The position numbers and the translations under genes were made by a program. 64,000 nucleotides of DNA from Lysobacter sp. (GTDB lineage Bacteria > Pseudomonadota > Gammaproteobacteria > Xanthomonadales > Xanthomonadaceae), in the NCBI GenBank assembly GCA_013141175.1, contig JABFRN010000001.1, positions 1,875,444 through 1,939,443 on the forward strand, read 5' to 3'. Below, in pieces: positions 1-7,579 of this stretch. The notes beneath the pieces are model-generated. The model searched no databases. It was not told the DNA's origin and saw only the letters and a list, made by a program, of their open reading frames with translations. Position 1 is the first letter of the stretch; every line of letters starts with the position of its first letter.

Positions 1-61
1 TTGACGATGGTTGAAAAACCGCGGGTGTTCATACGTGCGGGACGAACGGATGGCCCGCAAT

Positions 62-79
62 GTCGGGCCAGGGCCCGAC
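62..79. other. Hairpin downstream of mlaA
   Basis: An 8-bp inverted repeat, GTCGGGCC (62-69) and GGCCCGAC (72-79), lies directly after the mlaA stop codon as read on the minus strand. It could end the mla transcript. No T-tract follows it, so it is not a classic intrinsic terminator. Confidence 0.35.
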
Positions 80-1162
80 CTACGGCGACCCGGGAATCAC
101 CGGAATCGCATTGATCGGCACGGTCGGGTTGTCGTCGCCGTTGTCCAGATAGTCCGGCAGCGATTCGTCTGTTTCGTTCTTGCTCCCGCCGAAGATCTGG
201 TATTGCCGGCGCTGCATCCATGCGTCGCGCACCAGAGCGTAGTCGTCGGTCGCGCCTTCGCGCATCCGGTCCACGGCAAGCAACTGGGTGCGCACGTCGA
301 CCAGCTGCAGACCCTGCAGGAAGACGCGGAGCTTGTCTTCCTCGATCGAGCGGATCGGCGACAACGGCGAATCGCCGGCCATGCCGAGCGCGTCGCGGAT
401 GGTGCGCGGGCCGAACAGCGGCAGTTCGACGTAGCGCGATTTCTTCCAGCCCCAGACGCCGAGCGTCTGCCCGAAATCCTCGCTCTTGTTCGGGAGATTC
501 GCCGAAGAGGCGGGGTCGAACACGCCGCCGATGCCGAGGGTGCTGTTGAGCAGGAATCGCCCCAGCGCCTGTCCGGCCTGCTTGGGCTTGCCCTGCAGCA
601 GCGCATTGAGCGCGCTCACCGGCTGGCTGAGGTTGTTGAAGAAATTGCCGACGCCCAGCCGCACCGGACGCGGCGTCACCTTCACGTACACGCTCGCCAG
701 GGGTTTGGCGATGCGTCGATCGACGACCTCGTTGAAACGGTGCACGCGGCGGTTGAGCTTTTCCAGCGGGTCGTAACTCACCGGTTGCGCTGCGGGCGCA
801 GGCAGGGTCGGGTCGGCGATCGGGTCGTACTCCTCGGGAACTTCGCCGTTGCCGTAGATCGCGGCGAAATCCTGTTCGGCTGCGGTCGGTGCCTGCGCGG
901 CCGGTTCCGGGATTGCGGCGACTTCTGCGATGGTGCCCGCATCGTCGCCAACGCTCATCGCCTCGGTTGCGGACGCGGCGGCTCCCGCATCGTCAGGCGA
1001 TGGCCCGATGTCGGTGTTGGCGATGCCAGCGTCCGTGGCCGGTGCTTCGACGACGGTCGTCGACGGCGGTGCGTCTTGCGAAGCAGCCCTGTGCGCGCAG
1101 CCGCTGGCGAGCAGCGCGGCGAGGACAAAAGCGGCCCGGGGGAGGAGGCGCGAAGTCGTCAT
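80..1162 (-). CDS. mlaA: MlaA (VacJ) family outer-membrane lipoprotein
   Basis: 360 residues. MlaA is the outer-membrane component of the Mla pathway; it removes mislocalised phospholipids from the outer leaflet and hands them to MlaC. The sequence shows a signal peptide ending in a lipobox (LASGC, Cys22). The MlaA core starts near residue 130 (DPLEKLNRRVHRFNE) and includes the family motifs FFNNLSQP, FLLNSTLGIGGVFD and EDFGQTLGVWG. Between the lipid-attachment Cys and the core lie about 105 residues rich in Ala, Pro, Asp and Glu. The E. coli protein lacks such a stretch, so this is probably a flexible periplasmic tether. It is the last gene of the operon, 51 bp after mlaB. In E. coli mlaA is encoded away from the other mla genes; here it is joined to them. 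Confidence 0.95.
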   Translation of the reverse strand: MTTSRLLPRAAFVLAALLASGCAHRAASQDAPPSTTVVEAPATDAGIANTDIGPSPDDAGAAASATEAMSVGDDAGTIAEVAAIPEPAAQAPTAAEQDFAAIYGNGEVPEEYDPIADPTLPAPAAQPVSYDPLEKLNRRVHRFNEVVDRRIAKPLASVYVKVTPRPVRLGVGNFFNNLSQPVSALNALLQGKPKQAGQALGRFLLNSTLGIGGVFDPASSANLPNKSEDFGQTLGVWGWKKSRYVELPLFGPRTIRDALGMAGDSPLSPIRSIEEDKLRVFLQGLQLVDVRTQLLAVDRMREGATDDYALVRDAWMQRRQYQIFGGSKNETDESLPDYLDNGDDNPTVPINAIPVIPGSP

Positions 1163-1213
1163 GGGTCGAGTGTAGCCGTTGCGATAGCGGTAGGTCGTGG
1201 GCCGGAAGTCGCG

Positions 1214-1501
1214 TCAATCGCGGACGAAGGCGAGGCCATGACCGAGCCGATAGGCCGCACGCAACTCCGCGAAACCATCCGGGCGGCCTTCGATTTCGAC
1301 CGGACCGCAGCGCGCCGCGAGCAGGGAAACCAAGGCCAGGCCGGCGCTGTCGATGGAAGCGACGGCGCCCAGATCGAAGCGCCGCACGCCCTTCAGGTCG
1401 TCGGGAATCCGCGGCCAGAGGGCGGCGATGGCGTCGCGGTGCAGCGGTCCCTCGAAACGCAGTGTTTCGTCGGCACGCACGATGTTGCAGTGGGTGCTCA
1501 C
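1214..1501 (-). CDS. mlaB: MlaB-like STAS domain protein
   Basis: 95 residues. MlaB is a small cytoplasmic STAS-domain subunit that binds the MlaF ATPase and supports assembly and activity of the MlaFEDB complex. The STAS signature is visible as FDLGAVASIDSAGLALVSL (about residues 42-60), including the conserved D-S-A-G loop. The start is GTG at 1501, in a GTGA overlap with the mlaC stop codon (4 bases), which implies translational coupling. The sequence alone would fit any stand-alone STAS protein; its position between mlaC and mlaA makes MlaB the best call. Confidence 0.85.
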   Translation of the reverse strand: MSTHCNIVRADETLRFEGPLHRDAIAALWPRIPDDLKGVRRFDLGAVASIDSAGLALVSLLAARCGPVEIEGRPDGFAELRAAYRLGHGLAFVRD

Positions 1502-2163
1502 TCGCCCGCGTCCGCCTTGATCTGACCGTTGCGCAGTTCGGTGGCGACCTGGCGGATGGTCTTGCGCTGCAGTTCGGCGTCGAACTGGTTGCGGAAGGTC
1601 TGCACGTAGGACACGCCTTCGACCATCACATCGAACACCTTCCACTGCGTGCCGGTCTTGCGCATCAGATAGTCCACCGGAATGGCCGCGCCGCCCTGGC
1701 GCAGGAATTCGCTGGACACTTTCACGCCCAATCCGCGCGGCAGCGGGGTTTCGGATTTCACCCGCACCCGCAGTTGGGTGTTGAAGTCGAGCAGCGACGA
1801 GCCGTAACGCTGCATCAGATTGTCGGCCAGCGCATCGGCGAACAGTTTTACGTCCTCGTCCGAGGCGCCGCGACCGTGGCGGCCCAGCACCTGGCGCGCG
1901 GCGTAGTCGCGATCGAACATCGCATTGAATTCGGTGCTGATGAACTGGCGCAGCACGGCCCGATTCTTGCTGAATTCGGCGCGGCGCTTCTCCAGCGTGC
2001 TCAGCACGCGCTGGCTGTTGTTGAGCACGAGCTGGCTGGGCGTGCCCTGCATCGAGGCCGATACGGGCGCTGCGGCGCGCGCGGTCTGGGCGAGCGCCGG
2101 AACCGTCGCGGCGAACAGCGCGGCGCCGATCAGCACGGGCATAAGACGGAGAGTCATGGTCAT
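1498..2163 (-). CDS. mlaC: MlaC periplasmic phospholipid-binding protein
   Basis: 221 residues, close to the E. coli length. MlaC is the soluble periplasmic shuttle carrying phospholipid between MlaA and the inner-membrane MlaFEDB complex. A signal peptide is clear, with a hydrophobic core at about residues 8-22 ending PALAQ. The mature part has typical family segments such as FSKNRAVLRQFISTEFN, the VLGRHGRGAS stretch and VDYLMRKTGTQWKVFDVMVEG near residue 170. The start ATG overlaps the mlaD stop by 4 bases and its stop overlaps the mlaB start, so the genes are tightly coupled. Confidence 0.95.
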   Translation of the reverse strand: MTMTLRLMPVLIGAALFAATVPALAQTARAAAPVSASMQGTPSQLVLNNSQRVLSTLEKRRAEFSKNRAVLRQFISTEFNAMFDRDYAARQVLGRHGRGASDEDVKLFADALADNLMQRYGSSLLDFNTQLRVRVKSETPLPRGLGVKVSSEFLRQGGAAIPVDYLMRKTGTQWKVFDVMVEGVSYVQTFRNQFDAELQRKTIRQVATELRNGQIKADAGE

Positions 2164-2708
2164 GGGCTCGGGGCCTGTTCGGTGGGGGAGGCGTCGGACG
2201 GCGCATTGGAGTGTCCGGCGTCCGGTTTGGTTCCGCTGTCGGGGCTGGTGCCGGTGCCGCCGAAGATGTATTTGCCGGCCATCTGGATCAGGTCGACCGC
2301 AGGCGTGGTGAACGCGATCTCCTCGCCCGGCTTGAGTATTTCCATGTCGCCGCCCGGCTGCAGGCCGACGTAGCTTTCGCCGAGCAGGCCGCCGGTGAGG
2401 ATGCTGGCCGAAGTATCGATCGGCAGATCCTTGTAGCGGCTGTCGATGCTGAGCGTCACCACGGCGTCGAGCTTCTTCGGGTCGAGTTCGATCGTGGCGA
2501 CCTTGCCGATGGGAACGCCGCCGATCTTCACCGGCGCCATCGGTCGCAGCTGGCCGAGGTTGGTGAAGCGCGCTTTGAGATCGTAGGTGTCTTCGCCGAA
2601 ACCGAAGCGGCCATTGGTGGACGCGATGGCCAGCACCAGCAGCGAGGCCAGGGCCAACAGCAGAAAGGCGCCGACGGCGAATTCGAGGCGTGGGCCGCGT
2701 GCACTCAT
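2160..2708 (-). CDS. mlaD: MlaD MCE-domain inner-membrane anchored protein
   Basis: 182 residues. MlaD forms a hexameric MCE ring, anchored in the inner membrane, through which lipid passes between MlaC and MlaE. A single N-terminal transmembrane helix (about residues 10-28, FAVGAFLLLALASLLVLAIA) is followed by an MCE domain (about 38-115) with LKARFTNLGQLRPMAPVKIG and the G-L-L-G-E-S-Y-V-G motif. The C-terminal tail is Pro/Ser/Thr-rich. It lies 67 bp downstream of mlaE and overlaps mlaC by 4 bases. Confidence 0.95.
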   Translation of the reverse strand: MSARGPRLEFAVGAFLLLALASLLVLAIASTNGRFGFGEDTYDLKARFTNLGQLRPMAPVKIGGVPIGKVATIELDPKKLDAVVTLSIDSRYKDLPIDTSASILTGGLLGESYVGLQPGGDMEILKPGEEIAFTTPAVDLIQMAGKYIFGGTGTSPDSGTKPDAGHSNAPSDASPTEQAPSP

Positions 2709-2775
2709 GGAGAAACCTCTGTGGAGAACATGTCTTTGAAACGCAGATCGGTGGAAAACAGTGCAGTCATCGCGA

Positions 2776-3525
2776 TCACCGGAACAGGAATGCGGACAGC
2801 ACGAAGTTGAACATCAGCACCAGCAGCGACGCGTTGACCACCGCGCGGGTGGTCGCGACCGAGGTGCCCTCGATGGTCGGCTCGGCGTGGAAACCCACGT
2901 ACGACGCGACCAGTGCGGCAGTGCCGCCGAAGATCGCGGATTTCAGGAACGCGGGCAGGAAATCCTTCTGGAAATCGACCGCATCCTTCATCACCTGCCA
3001 GAACGCGCCGTTGTCGATGCCCAGGATCTGCACGCCCTCGAACCAGCTCGCGGCGAAGGCGAGGCTGCAGAAGAATGCGGTGAGCAGCGGCACCGTCAGC
3101 ACCGCCGCCCAGAATCGCGGCGCCACCGCCTTGCCGACCGGGTCGATGCCCATCAGCCCGAGTGCGGTGATCTGGTCGGTGGCGCGCATCAGGCCCAGCT
3201 CCGCAGCGATCGAGCTGCCGGCGCGGCCGATGAACAGCAGCGCGGTCAGCACCGGCCCCAGTTCGCGGTACATGCCCAGGCCGATCAGGAAGCTGATCTG
3301 GTTGCCGGCGCCGTAGGTCTGCAGCGAGCGGTAGCCCAGCAGGGTGATCGAGAGGCCGACGAAGGCGCCGCCGACCGCGATGATCGGCAGGGTGCGTGCA
3401 CCGATCTTGTAGATCTCGCGGATGAGTTCCCGCCAGAAATCCGCCGTGGGTTTGGTGGCGCGGAACACCGACAGCGAAAACATGCCGGCGCGACCGATGC
3501 CGCGTACCGTCTCGGCGAAGGCCAT
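2776..3525 (-). CDS. mlaE: MlaE ABC transporter permease
   Basis: 249 residues. MlaE is the permease of the Mla lipid ABC transporter in the inner membrane. The protein is hydrophobic with about five membrane segments and carries the family stretches GGAFVGLSITLLGY, YRELGPVLTALLFIGRAGSS and ELGLMRATDQITALGLMGIDP. The start ATG at 3525 shares one base with the mlaF stop (TGATG), which fixes the start. A longer in-frame opening reaches back to 4698 but runs through mlaF in another frame and is not used. Confidence 0.95.
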   Translation of the reverse strand: MAFAETVRGIGRAGMFSLSVFRATKPTADFWRELIREIYKIGARTLPIIAVGGAFVGLSITLLGYRSLQTYGAGNQISFLIGLGMYRELGPVLTALLFIGRAGSSIAAELGLMRATDQITALGLMGIDPVGKAVAPRFWAAVLTVPLLTAFFCSLAFAASWFEGVQILGIDNGAFWQVMKDAVDFQKDFLPAFLKSAIFGGTAALVASYVGFHAEPTIEGTSVATTRAVVNASLLVLMFNFVLSAFLFR

Positions 3526-4310
3526 CACGCGGCCTCCGTACGGTCGGGGGCGTCGAAAGGAATCGGGCCGTCGGGCTCGCCTTTCAGGAACTGCTTCACC
3601 AGCGGATCGCCGCTGGTTTCGAGTTCGGACGGCGTGCCGTCGAACACGATGCCGCCGTTGGCGATGACCACCGCGCGATCGGCGATGGGCAGGGTTTCGT
3701 GGACATGATGGGTGACGATGATGCTGGTCAAACCGAGGCTGTCGTTGAGCCGCGAGATCAGGCTCATGATCACCCCGCTGGCGATCGGGTCCAGTCCGGT
3801 CAGCGGCTCGTCGTAGATCATCAGCGGCGGGTCCAGCGCCAGCGCGCGCGCCAGCGCGACGCGGCGTGCCATGCCGCCGGACAGCTCGCGCGGATACAGG
3901 TCGGCGGCGGCGCGCAGGCCCACGGCGTGCAGCTTCATCTCGACCAGATGGCGGATGACCGCTTTGGGCAGATTGGTATGGGTGCGCAGCGGCAGTGCGA
4001 CGTTTTCGGCGGCGGTCAGGTCGGTCAACAGGCCATTGCCCTGCAGCAGCACGCCGATGCTCTTGCGCAGTTCCAGCAGCTCGCGCTTGCGCTGCGGTAC
4101 CGGCTGGCCGAGCACTTCGACCGCGCCGGCGGCGGGTTCCAGTTCGCCGGTCAGCGCCGAGAGCAGGGTGGACTTGCCGCAGCCCGAAGGCCCGAGGATG
4201 GCGGTGACGCTGCCGCGCGGCACGCTCAGATCGATGTCGCGCAGGATCGTGCGCGCCCCGCGATCGAGGCGGAGACCGGTGACACGGACGGCGGCGGAAG
4301 CGTTGGGCAT
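3525..4310 (-). CDS. mlaF: MlaF ABC transporter ATP-binding protein
   Basis: 261 residues. MlaF is the ATPase that powers MlaE. The Walker A motif GPSGCGKST (about residues 40-48), Q-loop region LLQGNGLLTDLT, signature LSGGMARRVALARAL and Walker B LMIYDEPLTGLDP are all intact, followed by the switch histidine in IIVTHHVHE. The start is put at ATG 4310 because the family aligns from there; the frame stays open to 4421 but those 37 extra residues are not family-like. It is the first gene of the six-gene operon, and its promoter should lie in 4311-4573, divergent from the DUF6916-like gene. Confidence 0.95.
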   Translation of the reverse strand: MPNASAAVRVTGLRLDRGARTILRDIDLSVPRGSVTAILGPSGCGKSTLLSALTGELEPAAGAVEVLGQPVPQRKRELLELRKSIGVLLQGNGLLTDLTAAENVALPLRTHTNLPKAVIRHLVEMKLHAVGLRAAADLYPRELSGGMARRVALARALALDPPLMIYDEPLTGLDPIASGVIMSLISRLNDSLGLTSIIVTHHVHETLPIADRAVVIANGGIVFDGTPSELETSGDPLVKQFLKGEPDGPIPFDAPDRTEAA

Positions 4311-4573
4311 CGGATCTTCGAGGGGGTGGGCGGCGGCGGTAGGCCGAAACCTGTTCAGGATGGCGGCTGCAGGCTGAATCCACCGGGAGTGATCGGCTCC
4401 GGACTGCGCTAGGGGCGCCATTGTCCCCAGCCCGGACAGGCTTGTCTGCGTCGCGCAACCGTCGGCAGTGTTCCATCGACGTCGCCGATGGACTTGTGCC
4501 CATGCCCGGCAGCGGCGAGGATGTGGCCCGCTGCCGGATCGCGCAGCGGCGCACGACAGGGGAGCCGCACTTC

Positions 4574-4864
4574 ATGGAATTGCTGACGCTGGAACACTTC
4601 GCAGGCTGCGTGAACGAAACGTTCACCGCCGCGCTCAACGACATGGACGTGGAGTTCGTGCTGGTCGAAGCCCGCCCATTGCCGACCAAGGCCGACAACG
4701 CGATGCGCGCGCCGTTCTCGCTGCTGTTCCGGAATACCGCCGCCTTCCTGTTCCCGCAGCAGATCTATGCGATGCGCCATCCACGCATCGGCGAAGCCGG
4801 GATATTCCTGGTGCCGATCGCGCAGGAGCGCGCGGGCTTTCTGTATCAGGCGGTGTTCAATTGA
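4574..4864 (+). CDS. DUF6916-like small protein
   Basis: 96 residues. The start is the ATG at 4574, chosen because an AGGGGAG ribosome-binding site precedes it. The frame is open back to 4421 but that part looks non-coding. The protein begins MELLTLEHFAGCVNETFTA and contains FSLLFRN and FLFPQQIYAMRHP, a small all-beta pattern I associate with the DUF6916 family. Function is unknown. From memory, relatives often sit next to phage-tail-collar (Mdp-like) genes, which is the case here: it converges on the GNAT/collar operon. No signal peptide or membrane segment is seen. Confidence 0.75.
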   Translation: MELLTLEHFAGCVNETFTAALNDMDVEFVLVEARPLPTKADNAMRAPFSLLFRNTAAFLFPQQIYAMRHPRIGEAGIFLVPIAQERAGFLYQAVFN

Positions 4865-4880
4865 TTCGTGGATGCCATAG

Positions 4881-4919
4881 GGCGTGCTCAAGCACGCCGT
4901 TATCGATGTACCGATAACG
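4881..4919. terminator. Two adjacent hairpins between convergent genes
   Basis: GGCGTGCT (4881-4888) pairs with AGCACGCC (4891-4898), and CGTTATCG (4898-4905) pairs with CGATAACG (4912-4919). They fill the 56-base gap between the converging DUF6916-like and GNAT genes and may end transcription from both sides. No long T-tract is present. Confidence 0.45.
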
Positions 4920-4920
4920 T

Positions 4921-5481
4921 TCAAACCGCAATCGGCGACTGCCAGCGCATCCGCCGATGCGTGCCTTCGCCGCCATCCGCGGCGAATCCCAGCCGCGTGT
5001 ACAAACGGTGCGCGCCGGCATTGGTGTGCAGGACATGCAAATACATGCCGCGACCGAGTGCCGCCGCTTCGGTCTGGCTCTGCCGGATCAGTGCGCTGCC
5101 CACGCCGCTGCCGCGCAGCCCGGGAAACAGGCTGATATCGACGAGCAGATGCTCGGGCGCCGCGCGCTGCAGGTAATAACGACCGACCGGGCCGCGTTGG
5201 CCATGTTCGATCGCGAGGAAGTCGGCGTCGCCGAAATGCCGCATGTAGTGCTGGTGCTGCAATCCGAACTGCTGGTCGAGAAAACTGCGCTTGGCGATCT
5301 CCGGCCACGGCACCGGCGCCATTTCCTCGGCGCGCGTCGATGCGTACAGGTCGCGCAACCACGGCAGATCGTCGTCGCATGCGGCACGCAAAGAAAACCC
5401 GCGCTCGGCAAGCAGCGCGGGTGTTTGCATGCGGTCGGCGCGTTCCGCTGGGAACGGCGCCAACCGTTGTGATGCTGCCAT
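4921..5481 (-). CDS. GNAT family N-acetyltransferase
   Basis: 186 residues. It is a GCN5-related acetyltransferase; substrate unknown. The acetyl-CoA binding motif is visible as LRGSGVGSALI (about residues 122-132), preceded by the beta-4 strand HLLVDISLFP and followed by the typical NAGAHRLYTRLGF (about 153-165). The start at 5481 lies only 7 bases after the stop of the first collar gene, so the two are very likely co-translated. An alternative start is the Met at residue 18 (position 5430). It is the last gene of the collar operon, so a protein or metabolite tied to the collar proteins could be its substrate (inference). Confidence 0.88.
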   Translation of the reverse strand: MAASQRLAPFPAERADRMQTPALLAERGFSLRAACDDDLPWLRDLYASTRAEEMAPVPWPEIAKRSFLDQQFGLQHQHYMRHFGDADFLAIEHGQRGPVGRYYLQRAAPEHLLVDISLFPGLRGSGVGSALIRQSQTEAAALGRGMYLHVLHTNAGAHRLYTRLGFAADGGEGTHRRMRWQSPIAV

Positions 5482-5488
5482 CTCCGCC

Positions 5489-6031
5489 TCAGGGGAACGA
5501 GGGGAAGATGCCCTGCAGCGCGATGCAGAAGTTCACGCCGAGATACGGTTGCTGGTTCTGGTGGGGCTGCCCGCCGCCCGCACTGGGTTGGATCATGTTC
5601 GGCGCTAGCTGCGTATTCAGAGGTGTCGCGATGTAGGTCTTCGACGAGGTGCTGATCGCGAGAAAGGACAACCCGCCATTGGCGGTCGGCGCTGCCGATC
5701 CGCTGCCGGCTGCCGTTTGCGAATAGGCGTTCACGCCGTGATTGTGTTGCGGGATCTGCTGACTGGTGAGGGTGACGGTGTTGACGCCGAAACTTTGTCC
5801 CAAGACGCGTGGGCTCAGTCCCGGCCCATTGCCCTGTTCGCAGCCGGCGCGGCCGGCGAAGTTGGGCAATTGGAAGGTGGTCTGGCCGTTGCCGCCGTAG
5901 GTCACGCCGATCAGTGCGAACAGCGCGGTGTTCTGCGAGATCGGCAGGGTGGCGCCGTTCGCGAACGCCCATCCGCGCGGATTGAAATTGAAGCCGAACA
6001 ACTGGATTTCGCCGATGAAGGGTTGAGTCAT
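5489..6031 (-). CDS. Phage tail collar domain protein (Mdp-like), copy 1
   Basis: 180 residues. The start is ATG 6031, with a strong GGAGGAACC site upstream; the nearby in-line ATG at the same site reads into a stop after two codons. The N-terminal collar domain runs from about residue 4 to 55 (IGEIQLFGFNFNPRGW, then TLPISQNTALFALIGVTYGG and FQLPN). A middle histidine motif, PQHNHGVNA, and a conserved end, QPHQNQQPYLGVNFCIALQG, follow. Such stand-alone microcystin-dependent-protein homologues occur without a phage. No signal peptide is seen. It is the third gene of the operon and is followed 7 bp later by the GNAT gene. Confidence 0.9.
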   Translation of the reverse strand: MTQPFIGEIQLFGFNFNPRGWAFANGATLPISQNTALFALIGVTYGGNGQTTFQLPNFAGRAGCEQGNGPGLSPRVLGQSFGVNTVTLTSQQIPQHNHGVNAYSQTAAGSGSAAPTANGGLSFLAISTSSKTYIATPLNTQLAPNMIQPSAGGGQPHQNQQPYLGVNFCIALQGIFPSFP

Positions 6032-6122
6032 GACATGGTTCCTCCGATGAGGTGTGCCGCATGTGTCCAAGCGTGGACCGCCGCGGCCGCGCCTGCATGG
6101 CGCGATGGAAAGGGGGGCGGGC

Positions 6123-6659
6123 TCAGGCCTGGCTCGGGAAGATGCCCTGGGTGGCGATGCAGTACTGCACCGTGAGCGTGGGCATGGTGTTGTCGTGCGG
6201 CTGGCTGCCGCCGGCCAGGGTCAGCATCTGCGCCGACATTGGCGCGGCGGTGTTGCCGGTGATGGTGTTGACGTAGAAAGAGTCGCCGCTGACTGCGCCG
6301 GGCAACAAATTGTTCGCTGGCGTCACGGCGGTTGCCAACGCGGTTGTCGCCACCATGGTGTGGGTATGCGCGGGCATCTGGGTCGGCAGCACGGTGACGT
6401 TTTCGGTGCCGGCCACTTGGCCGATGACATAGGTACCCAGACCAGGCCCGGTGCCCTGATGGATCGGCAATCGGCCGCGCAGATCGGGCACGCCGAAGGT
6501 GGTCTGGCCGTCGCCGCCGTAGGTGGTGCCGATCAGGGCGAACAGGGCGTCGTATTCGGAAATGGGCAGCAGGCTTCCGTCGCAGCCCTGCCAACCGATG
6601 GGCGCGCCGCGAGTGCCGAAGCCGAACATGCGGATCTCGCCGATATAGGGTGTACTCAT
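6123..6659 (-). CDS. Phage tail collar domain protein (Mdp-like), copy 2
   Basis: 178 residues. The start is ATG 6659 (MSTPYIGEIRMFGFG), with a GGAG about 11 bases upstream. The layout is the same as in its two neighbours: a collar domain with PISEYDALFALIGTTYGGDG and FGVPDLRGR, a histidine motif MPAHTHTMVA, and an end with SQPHDNTMP and YCIATQGIFPS. It is a clear paralogue and not a fragment. The gap to copy 1 is 91 bases and to copy 3 is 73 bases, so the set probably forms one transcript. Confidence 0.9.
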   Translation of the reverse strand: MSTPYIGEIRMFGFGTRGAPIGWQGCDGSLLPISEYDALFALIGTTYGGDGQTTFGVPDLRGRLPIHQGTGPGLGTYVIGQVAGTENVTVLPTQMPAHTHTMVATTALATAVTPANNLLPGAVSGDSFYVNTITGNTAAPMSAQMLTLAGGSQPHDNTMPTLTVQYCIATQGIFPSQA

Positions 6660-6732
6660 ACGTGTGTACTCCGAAATTTCGAGGGACGTACGCGCAGTGG
6701 CGCGACACATCCGGGGTCCATGGCGCGCGCGC

Positions 6733-7281
6733 TCAGTTGCGCGACGGGAAAATGCCGCTGAGCGCGACGCAGAAATTGATCACGCTGTAGGGCTGCAGGT
6801 TCGAATGCGGCTGGTTGCCGCCGGCCGGCGCGACCGTGGCCGGATTCAGCGGCACCGCAGGTCCGGTCGATGCCGAGTAGATCGAAATCGCCGTTCCGCT
6901 GGCAATGTTGCTGGTGGCGAAAGCGCGGTTCGACGGAATGCGGTTGTCGCCATTGCTGCTCGATGCGTTCACCGCATGGGTGTGCGCCGGCATGTTGGTG
7001 CTGAGCAGGGTAACGTTCTCGACGCCTGCGGACTGACCGATCTGCACCGCCGGCGGTTGCCAGCTCGGGTCCACCGACGAGGCATAGCCGATCGGCGTGC
7101 GACTGCGCAGGTCGGGAAGGGCGAAGTTGGTGGTGCCGTTGCCCCCGTACTGTGTCCCCAGCAGCGAGAACAAGGCCTGATTCTGGTTGATTGGCAGCAA
7201 CTGGCCGTTGCATTGCGCCCAGAATTTCGGCGCGAAATTGAAGCCGGTCATCATGATCTGACCGATGAAGAATTCGCTCAT
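6733..7281 (-). CDS. Phage tail collar domain protein (Mdp-like), copy 3
   Basis: 182 residues. It is the first gene of the minus-strand collar operon, with a strong AAGGGGAGG site before ATG 7281. The collar domain begins MSEFFIGQIMMTGFNFAPKF and holds PINQNQALFSLLGTQYGGNG and FALPDLRSR. The middle motif is MPAHTHAVNA and the end is NQPHSNLQPYSVINFCVALSG. It resembles copy 1 more than copy 2 at its C-terminus. Its biological role is not known; related folds in tail fibres form trimers. Confidence 0.9.
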   Translation of the reverse strand: MSEFFIGQIMMTGFNFAPKFWAQCNGQLLPINQNQALFSLLGTQYGGNGTTNFALPDLRSRTPIGYASSVDPSWQPPAVQIGQSAGVENVTLLSTNMPAHTHAVNASSSNGDNRIPSNRAFATSNIASGTAISIYSASTGPAVPLNPATVAPAGGNQPHSNLQPYSVINFCVALSGIFPSRN

Positions 7282-7579
7282 CGCTATCCTCCCCTTGGAT
7301 GGTTGATGCGACGCTCCATGCGCCGCGTCGACTTACTCTGAACCTGAACCAGCGATCCCACAAGGGCCACGGCGACCGGACTTCGGCGTATGTGCGCGAG
7401 CGCAGTTCGCCGGCGGCCTCATGCCACTTTCGCTGCCGCGCCAATCCTGTTCCAATGGCGTTCAGCCGTTCCTAAGGACCCGGGGTGGCCCCCGGCGACC
7501 GGAAACGACGTTCGACAGATAAGCGCGCGGATCGCCACCGGCCTGACCGCTCGTGGCCGCCATCAGGGGAAACAGGGAC
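7282..7579. other. Divergent intergenic region, collar operon / autotransporter 1
   Basis: This 298-base gap should hold the promoters of the minus-strand collar operon and of the plus-strand autotransporter. I could not assign convincing -35/-10 pairs. The only clear signals are the two ribosome-binding sites at its ends: GGGGAGG before 7281 and AGGGGA at 7565-7570 before 7580. Confidence 0.4.

Noticed and set aside
4881-7281. A prophage remnant, suggested by the tail-collar domains
   Set aside because: No capsid, terminase, integrase, lysis or other tail genes are near. Stand-alone Mdp-like collar genes are common on bacterial chromosomes.
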